From JAKFWI01 sp031398975 (GTDB lineage: Bacteria > Pseudomonadota > Alphaproteobacteria > Caulobacterales > Aquidulcibacteraceae): a stretch of 36,491 nucleotides of DNA. The notes beneath the pieces were generated by a model. It was not told the DNA's origin and ran no database searches. It saw only the letters and a list, made by a program, of their open reading frames with translations. The position numbers and the translations under genes were made by a program. Below, one piece after another: positions 18,089-27,300 of the stretch (position 1 is its first letter; each line of letters starts with the position of its first letter). The DNA is taken from positions 1 through 36,491 of the forward strand of contig JANNOI010000013.1 in NCBI GenBank assembly GCA_031398975.1, given 5' to 3'.

Positions 18089-18930
18089 TAGGCGGCGCGC
18101 CGGCTTTTCGCGTTGCGCATGTAAAGCCCGCGCTTGTCCGGGGCGGCGGCGAAGGTGTCAGTCACGCCCATCACCGTTTCGGCCCCGCCGAGCACGAGGT
18201 AGCCGTCTTCGGCCAGGACCGAGGCGATACGCTCCAAAGCGGCGCGCTTTGACTCGGCGTCGAAATAGATCAGCACGTTGCGGCAGAACACGATGTCAAA
18301 CCGCCCCAGCGCGCGCGGCTCCTCCAGCAGGTTGAACTTCTGGAACCGCACCAGCGCGCGCAGCCGGTCGCTGGCGCGCCACATGTCGCCGGTCTTTTCG
18401 AAATAGCGCATCAGCATCTGGATCGGCAGCCCGCGCTGGACTTCGAACTGGCTGTAAAGCCCCGCCCGCGCCTTCTCCAGCACGCGTTCGGAGATGTCGG
18501 TGGCCACGATCTCGCAGTCGAGGCCCCGCCCTTCGGCCCGGAGCTCCTCTAGAAGGATCGCCAGCGAATAGGGCTCCTGGCCGGTTGAACAGGCCGCGCA
18601 CCAGATGCGCAGACGCGCAGGCGCGGCCCGCTTGCGCGCCAGTTCGGGCGCCATCACGTCTTTGAAGAGGTCGAACGGGGTCTTGTCGCGGAAGAAGAAG
18701 GTCTCGTTGGTGGTTAGCGCATCGGTCACCGCCGAAAGCAGGCGCTCGTCGCGGCGCGCGCGCGCGGTCGTCACCAGCTCCTGCACCGAAAGGAACCCCT
18801 CCTTGCGGGCTATGGGGGAGAGGCGCGTGTCGAGCAGATAGGCCTTGTCCGGGGTCAGAACGAGGCCGGAGCGCGCCTTCACCTCGCGGCTGACATAATC
18901 AAAGTCTGCGGCCGGCAAATTGGTGGTCAT
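18088..18930 (-). CDS. cheR: Chemotaxis protein methyltransferase CheR
   Basis: CheR uses SAM to methylate glutamates of chemoreceptors and so sets adaptation. The 280-residue protein has the N-terminal helical domain (FDYVSREVKARSGLVLTPDK, NETFFFRD) and the SAM domain with the family motif WCAACSTGQEPYSLAI, then IVATDISERVLEKARAG and FDIVFCRNVLIYFD. ATG 18930 gives the normal CheR N-terminus and overlaps the cheB stop by 4 bp (ATGA), indicating coupled translation. It is the last gene of the operon. Methylesterase CheB is encoded immediately before it; no receptor gene is in the window. Confidence 0.95.
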   Translation of the reverse strand: MTTNLPAADFDYVSREVKARSGLVLTPDKAYLLDTRLSPIARKEGFLSVQELVTTARARRDERLLSAVTDALTTNETFFFRDKTPFDLFKDVMAPELARKRAAPARLRIWCAACSTGQEPYSLAILLEELRAEGRGLDCEIVATDISERVLEKARAGLYSQFEVQRGLPIQMLMRYFEKTGDMWRASDRLRALVRFQKFNLLEEPRALGRFDIVFCRNVLIYFDAESKRAALERIASVLAEDGYLVLGGAETVMGVTDTFAAAPDKRGLYMRNAKSRRAA

Positions 18931-20048
18931 GCAGGGCGTCCTGGGCTGAGCGGGCGGAGAGGCGGGCCTGAATTTCCGTGCGCGAAGCGCTGCAGCAGCG
19001 CGGGCAGCTCGGTGAGCGGCGCGGCGGCGGCGGCGAGCCCCGCTTGGGCTACCGCCCCGGGCATCCCCCACACCACGCTGCTCGCCTCGTCCTGAACAAT
19101 CACCGCGCCCCCGGCGGCGGCGATCCTGGCGGCGCCCTCGCGCCCGTCCGTCCCCATTCCGGTCAAGACAAGCCCTAACACGCCCGCCCCATACGCCTCC
19201 GCCGCCGACTCAAACAACGGATCCACCGCCGGTCGGCAGTAATTCACCGGCGGCCCCTGGTCGAGTGCGATCACCGCCGCGCCGTGGCGGCGCGTCACGC
19301 GCATGTGCTGGTCCCCCGGCGCGAGATAGAAGGCGCCGGGCTTGATCGGCATGCCGTCCCTGGCCTCGTAAGCCGGGGCGGAGGAGGCCTTGGAGAGATG
19401 TTCGGCGAGGATCGCTGTGAAAACGGGCGGCATGTGCTGCACGATCAGGATCGGCGGGCGAAGCCTGCCCTCCAGCCCCGCCACCAGCGTGCGCAGCGCC
19501 TGGGGGCCGCCCGTGGAGGCGCCGATCACGACGATTTCGGCGGGCGCCGCCGGGCGCGCCGGCGCGATCGGCGGGCGTAGGCGGGGGCTCGCCGCCGTCT
19601 CGGGCGGGCGCCGGCGCGGGGCGAGGCCCCGGATCTTGTGCAGCAGCGCCCGGCGGAACTCGTCGGCCGCGCTCGAGCTCACGCCGCCCGTTTCGGGTTT
19701 GGCGATATAATCGGTGGCGCCGAGCGAGAGCGCCTTCAGCGTGACTTCCGCGTTGCGCCGCGTCAGCGTGGAGGCCATCAGGATGCGCGATTGCGGGGAC
19801 GCGCGTAGGATCTCCGGTATGGCGGCAAGGCCGTCCAACTCGGGCATCTCCACGTCCAGCATCACGACGTCGGGCTTGAGCGCGCCCGCCATCGCCACGC
19901 CCTCGCGCCCGTTTCCCGCCACGCCCGCAGCCTGGATGTCTCCCTCGGCGGCGATCCAGCGCGAGGTCAAGGTGCGCACGATGGCGGAATCGTCGACGAT
20001 CAGCACACGGATGGCGTTCGGATCGGACCGGGCGACGAGCGCGCTCAC
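18927..20048 (-). CDS. cheB: Chemotaxis response regulator / methylesterase CheB
   Basis: CheB removes methyl groups from chemoreceptors when phosphorylated by CheA. The 373-residue protein has an N-terminal receiver (LIVDDSAIVR, acceptor Asp65 in VVMLDVEMPELDG, YIAKP). A linker leads to the methylesterase domain with the catalytic Ser (VIGASTGGPQALRTL), His (LIVQHMPPVFTA) and Asp (TGMGTDGREGAARI). The GTG at 20046-20048 overlaps the cheY stop as GTGA, and the protein then starts directly before the receiver, so upstream in-frame codons inside cheY are rejected. The frame is intact. Confidence 0.95.
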   Translation of the reverse strand: MSALVARSDPNAIRVLIVDDSAIVRTLTSRWIAAEGDIQAAGVAGNGREGVAMAGALKPDVVMLDVEMPELDGLAAIPEILRASPQSRILMASTLTRRNAEVTLKALSLGATDYIAKPETGGVSSSAADEFRRALLHKIRGLAPRRRPPETAASPRLRPPIAPARPAAPAEIVVIGASTGGPQALRTLVAGLEGRLRPPILIVQHMPPVFTAILAEHLSKASSAPAYEARDGMPIKPGAFYLAPGDQHMRVTRRHGAAVIALDQGPPVNYCRPAVDPLFESAAEAYGAGVLGLVLTGMGTDGREGAARIAAAGGAVIVQDEASSVVWGMPGAVAQAGLAAAAAPLTELPALLQRFAHGNSGPPLRPLSPGRPA

Positions 20049-20410
20049 AAGAGGCCCGCCTCCGCGAACTTGGACTGCAGAATGTCGCCGTCGAACGGCT
20101 TCATGATGTATTCGTTGGCGCCCGCGCGGATGGCTTCGGAGATGTGATCGAGGTCGTTCTCGGTGGTGCAGAACACCACGACGGGCTTTTCCCCGCCGGG
20201 CTCGCGGCGGAGCTGGCGCAGAAAGTCGATCCCGTTCATCACCGGCATGTTCCAGTCGAGCAGGACGGCGTCGGGCATGCCGCGGCGGCAATGCGTCAGC
20301 GCCTCGAGCCCGTCGGCGGCCTCTTCGATTTCAAACTTAAGATCTTCGAGGATGCGCCGCGCGACCTTGCGGATCACCCGGCTGTCGTCCACCACGAGGC
20401 AGCTTTTCAT
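20045..20410 (-). CDS. cheY: Chemotaxis response regulator CheY
   Basis: This 121-residue single receiver would receive phosphate from CheA and act on the flagellar motor or another output. It has LVVDDSRVIRKVARR, acceptor Asp52 followed by Trp (VLLDWNMPVMNGIDFL), the TT switch residue in VVFCTTEND, and EYIMKPFDGDIL. The ATG at 20410 is preceded by GAGGAAGGA in the transcript and lies 17 bp after cheW. Position inside the che operon makes it the cognate CheY, but alphaproteobacteria often use several CheY proteins. Confidence 0.92.
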   Translation of the reverse strand: MKSCLVVDDSRVIRKVARRILEDLKFEIEEAADGLEALTHCRRGMPDAVLLDWNMPVMNGIDFLRQLRREPGGEKPVVVFCTTENDLDHISEAIRAGANEYIMKPFDGDILQSKFAEAGLL

Positions 20411-20427
20411 GAGCCTGGATTCCTTCC

Positions 20428-20880
20428 TCAAACAGCCGTCGCAGCGGCGGGCGCGTCCAGCATGCGATCCATGTCAAGCTCCACCAGCAGTTCGCCCTTC
20501 AGCCGAAAAATCCCGCGGCTGACTTCGCGCCAGCCTTCGTCGAGGCTCGCCGGGGTCTCCTCGAACTGTTCGCCGTCCAGGCGCAGCACGTCGCCCACCC
20601 GGTCCACGACCAGGCCATAGCTTTCCCCGCCGCGCTCGACCCCGATCGCCATCGCCCCGGCATAGCCCTGTTCGCGCGGCGCAAGGCCCAGGCGACGGCG
20701 CGCGTCCACCGCGGTGACGATCCGCCCACGGAGGTTCAGCAAACCCGCCACGTCCGGCCGCGCCAACGGCACTGGCGTCAGCGCCTCCAGCCGGAACACG
20801 TCATGCACGGTCGAGACGTCGGTGCCGAACATCCGCCCGGCGATCTCGAAGGTCACATAATCGCAGGCCTGTTTGCTCAC
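20428..20880 (-). CDS. cheW: Chemotaxis coupling protein CheW
   Basis: CheW bridges chemoreceptors and CheA in the signalling array. The 150-residue protein is a single CheW domain (YVTFEIAGRMFGTDVSTVHDVF, the conserved LLNLRGRIVTAVDARRRLGL, and SYGLVVDRVGDVLRL). Its ATG overlaps the cheA stop by 4 bp, so translation is coupled. Length and frame are normal. Confidence 0.95.
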   Translation of the reverse strand: MSKQACDYVTFEIAGRMFGTDVSTVHDVFRLEALTPVPLARPDVAGLLNLRGRIVTAVDARRRLGLAPREQGYAGAMAIGVERGGESYGLVVDRVGDVLRLDGEQFEETPASLDEGWREVSRGIFRLKGELLVELDMDRMLDAPAAATAV

Positions 20881-23552
20881 GCCGCGTTCCTTCTCGTTTT
20901 CAAAGCGTAATCGAGCGCTGCGAGCAGCCCTGCGCGGTCCGATTTGCGCACCACTTCGGCGAAATTCTCCGCCTCGCGCGCCTCTCCGGAAAACGCGACG
21001 CGCGCGGCTTCGCCCCAGAGCGGGTCTTGAGACAAACGCCGCGCGAAGTCAGCCGCCGATTGGCGATCGCTGTCCAGGTCGGTCATGATCGCGTCGAAGG
21101 CGTCGCCGCGTTTGTTGAGCGCCCATGCATCCTCCACGCTCGCCACCGCTTCGATCTGATAGCCGGCCGCGGTCAGAAGCGGGCTCAGCATGTTGCGCGC
21201 GAAGGCGCTTTGATCCACCAGCAGCAGGCGGCCCTTCACGGCGCGGCGCGCGCGCCGGTCGCCCCATTCGGCCTGCGCCTGCGCGAGATAATAGCTGACA
21301 TCGATCACTTCGGTGGCTTTGCCCCGGATCACGGAAACCCCTAAAAGGCCCGGCCGGTCCGCCGTCAGATCGAAGGTTACGCGCTCGCGCACCACGTCCA
21401 CGATCCGGTCCACCGCAAGCCCGAAGGCGAAATCGTCCTGGGCGAACACCAACAAGGGCTGGCTGCCCTCGCGCGCAAGGGCGTGGAGGCCGTTCGGGTG
21501 CAGGATCGTCATCAGCGCGCCGCGATATTGCAGCACCGCGCGCCCGTCCGCGCGCTCGATCTTCTCGCACGGGACGTCTTCCAGCCGGGTCACGAGCTCC
21601 ATGGGCGCGGCCTTCTCCCCGTCGCCGGCGAGGAACAGAACCAGACTCTTTTCCTCCGCGCCCGTCTGGGCGAGCAGCGCGGGCGCGTGCGCGGCCTTGG
21701 CCGCCTCCACCCGGGCCGCGCCGAGCGTGGCCGCAAGCCCGTTGGGATCGAGGATCACCACCACCGCGCCGTCGCCCAGGATGGTCGCGCCGGAAAGCGC
21801 AGGGGTCCCGCGCAGCAGGCTGGCCAGCGGCTTGACGACGATTTCCTCCGTATCGTGAACATCATCGACGACGAGCCCAAACCGCGCCGCGCCCACCTGC
21901 ATCACCACCACGGTATGGACCGCCCGCTCGCCCTCTAGGCCTGGCGCGAGCTTCAGCACCTCGCCGAGGTCAATGAGCGGCAGCAGCCGCTCGCGCAGGC
22001 GCAGCACTTTCAGGCGATTGATCTCGTCGATCTTGTGCTCGGCGCCTTCGCCCACGCGCACGAGCTCGACCACCGAAGTCTGGGGCGCGGCGAAGCGCTG
22101 GCCGCGCGCGCCCAGAATCAGGGCCGAGACGATCGCCAGAGTCAGCGGGATCTGGATGCGGAACGTCGTGCCCTGGCCCTCCACGGAATGGAGTTCGATC
22201 GCCCCGCCGATCACCTCGATATTGGTTTTCACCACATCCATGCCCACCCCGCGGCCGGACAGATTGGTGACCGCGGCGGCGGTGGAGAAGCCCGGGGCGA
22301 AGATGAAGCGGTGGATCTGCGCGTCCGACAAAGCGGCCGCCTCCGCGGCGGTCAAAAGGCCCTTTTCCACCGCCTTGTCGCGGATGCGGGTGGTGTTGAG
22401 CCCGGCGCCGTCGTCGGCGATCTCGATGATGATGTGGCCGCCTTCGTGGCGCGCGCTCAGGTGGATCGTGCCGGTCTCCGGCTTGCCGGCCATGATGCGG
22501 GTGGCGGGGCTTTCGATGCCGTGGTCGGCGGAATTGCGCACCATGTGGGTGAGCGGATCCTTGATCAGCTCCAGCACCTGGCGGTCAAGCTCGACGGCTT
22601 CGCCCTCGAGTTTAAGTTCGATCTTCTTGCCCACGTCGCGGCAGATGTCGCGGATGATGCGCGGCAGCTTGCGCCAGGCCCCGCCCACCGGCTGCATGCG
22701 CGTTTTCATCACCCGGTCCTGCAGCTCCGCGGTGATGTTGGACAGCCGCTGCAGCGGCGTCTTGAACTCGCTGTCATTCAGCGTACGGACCATCTGCAGC
22801 AGCGAGTTGCGCGTCAGCACCAGCTCGCTGACCATCGTCATCAGGTTTTCCAGCACATCGACGCTGACGCGGATCGTCTGGCTCGCGGGGTCGCGGGGGC
22901 CGTGCGCCTCCTCGTCATCCGGTTCGGGGCGGGCCTTGGCGGCGAAGGGGGCGGGGGCGGTGGCGGCCTGCTTGACGGCTTCCCGCCCGGCGGGGAGGCG
23001 CGGGGCGGGGGCCTCGTCGGCGCCGCGCTGGGTGGTGCGGAACGCGGTCTCCAGATCGGCCAGGGAGACTTCGCCGGGGCGCAGGAAGCGTTGCAGGTCT
23101 TCGTCCCAGCGTTCGCCGTTCGGCCCCACGCGCGCCGGCCGGAGCGGCTGGGGCGGCGCGACGGGCGCTGCGGCCTTGCCTTCGGCGGCGGCGTGCAGAT
23201 CGGCGAGCAGGGCGCTGTCATCGCCGTCCGGCTCCACGCCCGTCTCGCCTAGGCCCGCGACGATCTCCTTGATCCGGTCCACGCAGCGCAGCGTCAGCGT
23301 GACGAGGTCAGGCGTCACTTCGATCGCGTGGTCGCGGAACTTGCCCAGCAGCGTCTCGCCCGCATGCGCCACGCCCTCCAGGCGCGGCAGGCCCAGAAAG
23401 CCGCACGTGCCCTTCACGGTATGGACCAGCCGGAAGATGTTGTTCAGCGTCGCCTGGTCGCTCGGGTCGGCCTCGAACCGCACCAGTTCGATATCGACGA
23501 TCTCAAGGTTCTCGGTGGTTTCGGTGAGGAACTCGGAAAGCAAATCGTCCAT
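20877..23552 (-). CDS. cheA: Hybrid chemotaxis histidine kinase CheA with extra CheW-like segment and receiver
   Basis: The 891-residue kinase autophosphorylates on a histidine and passes phosphate to CheY and CheB. In order: HPt domain with His44 (FRLVHTVKGTCGFLGL); a Pro/Ala-rich linker without a clear P2 domain (about 125-230); dimerisation helices (VLENLMTMVSELVLTRNSLL); ATPase domain (HMVRNSADHGIE, IADDGAGLN, GRGVGMDVVK); and CheW-like regulatory domain (about 500-630). A second CheW-like segment (about 645-770) and a C-terminal receiver (about 775-890) follow. The receiver has LLLVDQSAF in place of the usual DD pair, but keeps the acceptor Asp in IMTDLDS. ATG 23552 matches the HPt start; 13 further in-frame residues upstream are unlikely. 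Confidence 0.93.
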   Translation of the reverse strand: MDDLLSEFLTETTENLEIVDIELVRFEADPSDQATLNNIFRLVHTVKGTCGFLGLPRLEGVAHAGETLLGKFRDHAIEVTPDLVTLTLRCVDRIKEIVAGLGETGVEPDGDDSALLADLHAAAEGKAAAPVAPPQPLRPARVGPNGERWDEDLQRFLRPGEVSLADLETAFRTTQRGADEAPAPRLPAGREAVKQAATAPAPFAAKARPEPDDEEAHGPRDPASQTIRVSVDVLENLMTMVSELVLTRNSLLQMVRTLNDSEFKTPLQRLSNITAELQDRVMKTRMQPVGGAWRKLPRIIRDICRDVGKKIELKLEGEAVELDRQVLELIKDPLTHMVRNSADHGIESPATRIMAGKPETGTIHLSARHEGGHIIIEIADDGAGLNTTRIRDKAVEKGLLTAAEAAALSDAQIHRFIFAPGFSTAAAVTNLSGRGVGMDVVKTNIEVIGGAIELHSVEGQGTTFRIQIPLTLAIVSALILGARGQRFAAPQTSVVELVRVGEGAEHKIDEINRLKVLRLRERLLPLIDLGEVLKLAPGLEGERAVHTVVVMQVGAARFGLVVDDVHDTEEIVVKPLASLLRGTPALSGATILGDGAVVVILDPNGLAATLGAARVEAAKAAHAPALLAQTGAEEKSLVLFLAGDGEKAAPMELVTRLEDVPCEKIERADGRAVLQYRGALMTILHPNGLHALAREGSQPLLVFAQDDFAFGLAVDRIVDVVRERVTFDLTADRPGLLGVSVIRGKATEVIDVSYYLAQAQAEWGDRRARRAVKGRLLLVDQSAFARNMLSPLLTAAGYQIEAVASVEDAWALNKRGDAFDAIMTDLDSDRQSAADFARRLSQDPLWGEAARVAFSGEAREAENFAEVVRKSDRAGLLAALDYALKTRRNAA

Positions 23553-23642
23553 GGCGCCCGCCCTCGCCGGCGCGCCCGGCCGGGCGCGCATGCAGCGTCG
23601 CAGGCGATGCTTCGGCCAAGCCGGTTAACGCAGCCTTTAAAA

Positions 23643-24284
23643 TCAGCCCGCCGTCACCGTGGGCGAGCGGAGCGTAAAGACCACGCGCTCGGGCTCTTCC
23701 TCGACGCTCACCTCCACCCCCGCCTCGCGCGCGAGCACCCCGGTCAGGACCGGCAGGATCGAGAGCGCCTGCGCGCCTTCCGCGCCCACGCCGCCGCGCA
23801 GGCCTTCGGCGGTTTCGGGCTTCAGCCGGCAGCGCTCGCCGGCCGCGATCACGCGCGCCAGCCCCGCCTCCGCCTCAACCAGCACGGTCCCGCCCCGGGC
23901 CAGACAATCCCCGGCCAGCAGGGCGACGTTCAACAGCACGCGGACGATTCCGCGCGGGGCGGCGGCCTCGTTCGTGCGCCAATCGAGGGAGGCTTTGAGG
24001 GTGGTGAAGACGGTTTCCGCCGCCGGGCGCGCCGCGCTCAAGGGGGCGATCGCATCGGGCCCGGCCCCGCCGGCCAGCGCTGCGCCCAAAGCGTGCTGGT
24101 AGAAATTGAGCTTCGCGTACGCCTTGGTGACGCTGGTTTCGAGCAGCGCGATCGCCTCGCCGTCCCGCACCGCGGCCTCGGACTGCTTCAGCATCTCCAG
24201 GCCGTGCATCATCGCCGTCATCGGGCCTAGAATGTCGTGGCAGACTTTCGCGGCCACGAGTTCGGCCAAGCGGACCTGTTCCAT
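23643..24284 (-). CDS. chpT: Histidine phosphotransferase ChpT
   Basis: ChpT is a dimeric phosphotransferase with a degenerate kinase fold that relays phosphate from the hybrid kinase CckA to CtrA and CpdR in Caulobacter. The 213-residue protein starts LAELVAAKVCHDILGPMTAM, with the acceptor His16 in the CHD-x-x-x-P context of the family. A degenerate ATPase-like domain follows, without the N, G1 and G2 boxes of a true kinase. AGGGGGAG lies before the ATG. It lies 90 bp upstream of cheA on the same strand and 95 bp downstream of the YdbH-like gene. cpdR, its known target, is encoded about 7 kb away. CckA and CtrA are not in the window. Confidence 0.88.
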   Translation of the reverse strand: MEQVRLAELVAAKVCHDILGPMTAMMHGLEMLKQSEAAVRDGEAIALLETSVTKAYAKLNFYQHALGAALAGGAGPDAIAPLSAARPAAETVFTTLKASLDWRTNEAAAPRGIVRVLLNVALLAGDCLARGGTVLVEAEAGLARVIAAGERCRLKPETAEGLRGGVGAEGAQALSILPVLTGVLAREAGVEVSVEEEPERVVFTLRSPTVTAG

Positions 24285-24379
24285 TGCGGCTCCCCCTGCG
24301 CTGCTGGTTCCCGCGCGACCCGGGCGGGCACCCTAAGCGATTCGCGGCCCGGATGGGGGCGCTGCGCGCAGGCGCACGC

Positions 24380-27300
24380 CTACCGCGACGCGCGCGTGGG
24401 GGCGGCTTCTTCGTCGGCTGGGCGGGCGAGCGCGAAGAACGGCGCCCGCACCGTCATGGTGAATTTGAACGGGACGCCGGCCTCGCGCAGCGCCGCCCGC
24501 CGCGCCGCCGGGCGGATGGGGGCGCGATTGCGTCCCGCAAAGCGGATCTCGGTCACGACCTCGCCCTTCAAGGCCCCGTCGAGCTCCAGCGTCAGGTCCT
24601 GGTACCTGAGCCGCGCACGCCCCTGCGAGGCGGCGTCAGACCCCGCCCGGCCGCGTTGGCCCCCCGCCCCGGCATAAAAGATGTAGCCCCCGCCCGGCGC
24701 GGCGGTGAGCCGGGCGCCCTCCACCCGGCCCCCGCGCGGGGTGAAGATCACCGGAAACGAGCCCTCGGCCCGGCCCGTCGCGTCGAGCCCGTCCACCTCC
24801 AGCGCTTCGATTAGCGCGCCCAAGTCCACGTCCCGCAGGCGCAGCGACAGGCGCGTTTCCTCCTGGTCGAGGTCGATCCGGGCCGGATCGGCCGAGAGCA
24901 CGCCCCCCGCGAACGGCCAGTGCGCGCTTTCGAGCGCCACCACCCCGCCCGGGGCGATCTGGAAGCGGACGATCCCGTCCTCCGCCGCGATGCCGGGGTC
25001 GAGGCGGCGGATGGCGAGCGTCTGGCCCTTCGGGGTGGCGCCGGCGGCGAGGTCCTCGAACGTCAATTCGCCGCGCACGCCTTCGACGGCGCCGAGGGCC
25101 GGGGTGGTGAACGAAACGTCGCGGAGCGCCAGCCGCCCGGACGTGGCGAGGCGATCGGGGCTCCAGCGCGCGAGCAGATCGGCGTCGATCGGGCCGGAGA
25201 CGGCGTTGATCCTGCCGCGGGCGGCCTCGGCGACATGGTGGGGCTGGAAGCCCGGCGTGAATGCGAGGTCGCGCACCATCAGGCGGGCCTGGCCCGCGGC
25301 GGAGGCGAGCCGGTGGTCTGCCTCGAACGCCCCCAGCGCCGATCCTGCGCCCTGCAGCGAGATCTGCCCCTCCGCACGCACCGCGCCCTGTTCGAGCCGG
25401 GCCGTGATCGCGGTCAGCGCGAGGGCGTTAAGGACGGGCCGGGCTGCGGGATCGAACAGGCGCGCGGCGCCGCCGGCCGCGCGCACCACTACGCCGCCGC
25501 TGTCGGGAAACGCCTCGAAGGGCAGGGAGAGGGCCTCCAGGCGCAGCGGCTGGGCGGTGTCGCGCGCCGCCCCGCCCGTCACCGCCCCGCTCACCCGCCA
25601 GCCCGCCTCGAGCGCCCCATAGCGCACCGCGATCGCCTCCGCGGCGAGCTCGGCGCGGTGGGCGGGGGCCTTTCCGCGGGCGGGATAATCGAGGCTCAGG
25701 GCCGGCGTCTCGATGCGCGCATCGAGGATCGGCTGGGCCGGCGATCCGCTGAACACCGCCTCCACGCGCTCCGCGGTCAAGCGGACGGGCGCGGCGCGAT
25801 CGTCGGCCGTGCGCCCCGGAAGCGCCAGCGCGCTCACCGCGAACCCCCCGCTGAGCGCCCCCGCCGCATCCCCCGCCACGAACGCGCCCCCTTGGAGGGG
25901 GCAGAGATCGAACGCCGCCGCCTCGAAGAGGACGCCCAAGCCCTCCAGCCGCCGCACTGCCAGCGGCGTGCATCCCGGGCCCGCCGGCGCCACCCGAAAT
26001 CCCTTGCCCCAGCGCGCGGTGAGGTTGAGGGGCGCGCGCGCGTCCCCCAGGGCGAAGCCGACCAGCGGGCCGCTCACCACCGCCTGGCCGCGCGCGGCGG
26101 CCGTGCCGCCGCCGGGGGAAAGCTGAAGCGTGAGGCGCAGATCCGGCAGGGAAAGCGCGGCGCTCCCGGCGCGCCAGTCCTGCAGCGCGAGCCTCGCCTC
26201 CGCCTCCAGCGGCCGCTCGCCGCCGCCGCGCAGCTTGGCGAGCACGAGCGTCGCCTCCGGCAAACCCCCGCCCGACAGCGCGATCCGCGCGCCCCCGTCG
26301 GGGACGCCGGTGGGGGTCACGACGCCCAGCGGGGCGGTCCCCGCCTCGGCCCCCACGACCAGGCGCGCCCCGCTGGCGGCCTCGAGCGTGGCCGGCCCCG
26401 CAATGCTCAGACGGCCCCGCCCCAGGGTCCAGGAGAACGAGAACGGGATCTCCATGGCGAAGCGCTGCAGCGCCCGGTCGAGCTTGGGGCGCAGGTCCGA
26501 CAAAAGCGGCGCGAGGGGGGTGTCGGGCGGCGCGGAGAGCCAGCGCTCCAGGGTGCGCCGGACGGCGGGGTCGAGGCCGGCGCGGGGGGCGGTGGCGATG
26601 CCGCCGGCGGTCGCGCGCGCCTCGCCGCCGGCGAAATCGAAGCTGAACGGCCCCGCGGCGGCGACCTTGCGCCCGACGATCCCAGCAAGCGACGCCCCGC
26701 CCAGGCCCAGCGCGTATCCGCCCGCGGCCGAGGCCCCCTCGACCCGCGCGGAAGCCTCCAGCCGCACGCTTTCGACGCCGAGGTCGGGGCCGGAAAGGGG
26801 CCCGGCCTGCAGCAGCGCCTCCCCGTTCCAGCCCTCGGGCTCAAAGCCCGGCCCGAACGGCTCGGCCTTCAGCCGCGCCTCGAAGGTGGCGGGTCCCATG
26901 CGGAAATCGCCAAGCGCGCCGCCGGCGCTGGTGAGGCGGCCCTGCAGGTCCGCGCCCGAAAGATCTAGCGGCAGGGTTCCCGCCGCCTCCAGGCGCACCG
27001 CGCGTAGATCGGCCACGCCTTGCGCCCCCGGCGGGCTGAAGGCGACGTTTTCGGCCTCGAACAGGGCGGCGCCGATCAGCTGGCGCCCCCGCGTCGAGAT
27101 ACGCACATCCCCGCGCAAGGCCTTGCCGGAGCCCATGGCGCCGCTCAGATCCCCGGGCTGGACGATGAGGCGGGCGGCGAAATCCCGGTTCGGGCGCCCG
27201 GCCCCGGCGCCGGTGGCCCGGACCTGGCCGATCGCCGTGTCCGCCACCACCTGGACGTTGCGCAGATCGAGGGCGAAGGCCGGCAGCGCCGGCTCCTTGG

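Noticed and set aside
21973..23628. 551-codon plus-strand frame opposite cheA
   Set aside because: Ser/Arg-rich composition and no domain; it is the shadow of cheA, whose domains are unmistakable.
23625..23640. TTAA...TTAA pair between cheA and chpT as a CtrA-binding site
   Set aside because: The spacing between the TTAA halves is 8 bases, while the CtrA consensus needs 7; shifting one half gives only TTTA. Suggestive, but not good enough to call.
24920..26968. 682-codon plus-strand frame opposite the YdbH-like gene
   Set aside because: Arg/Gly/Ala-rich low-complexity translation, typical of an antisense frame in high-GC DNA.
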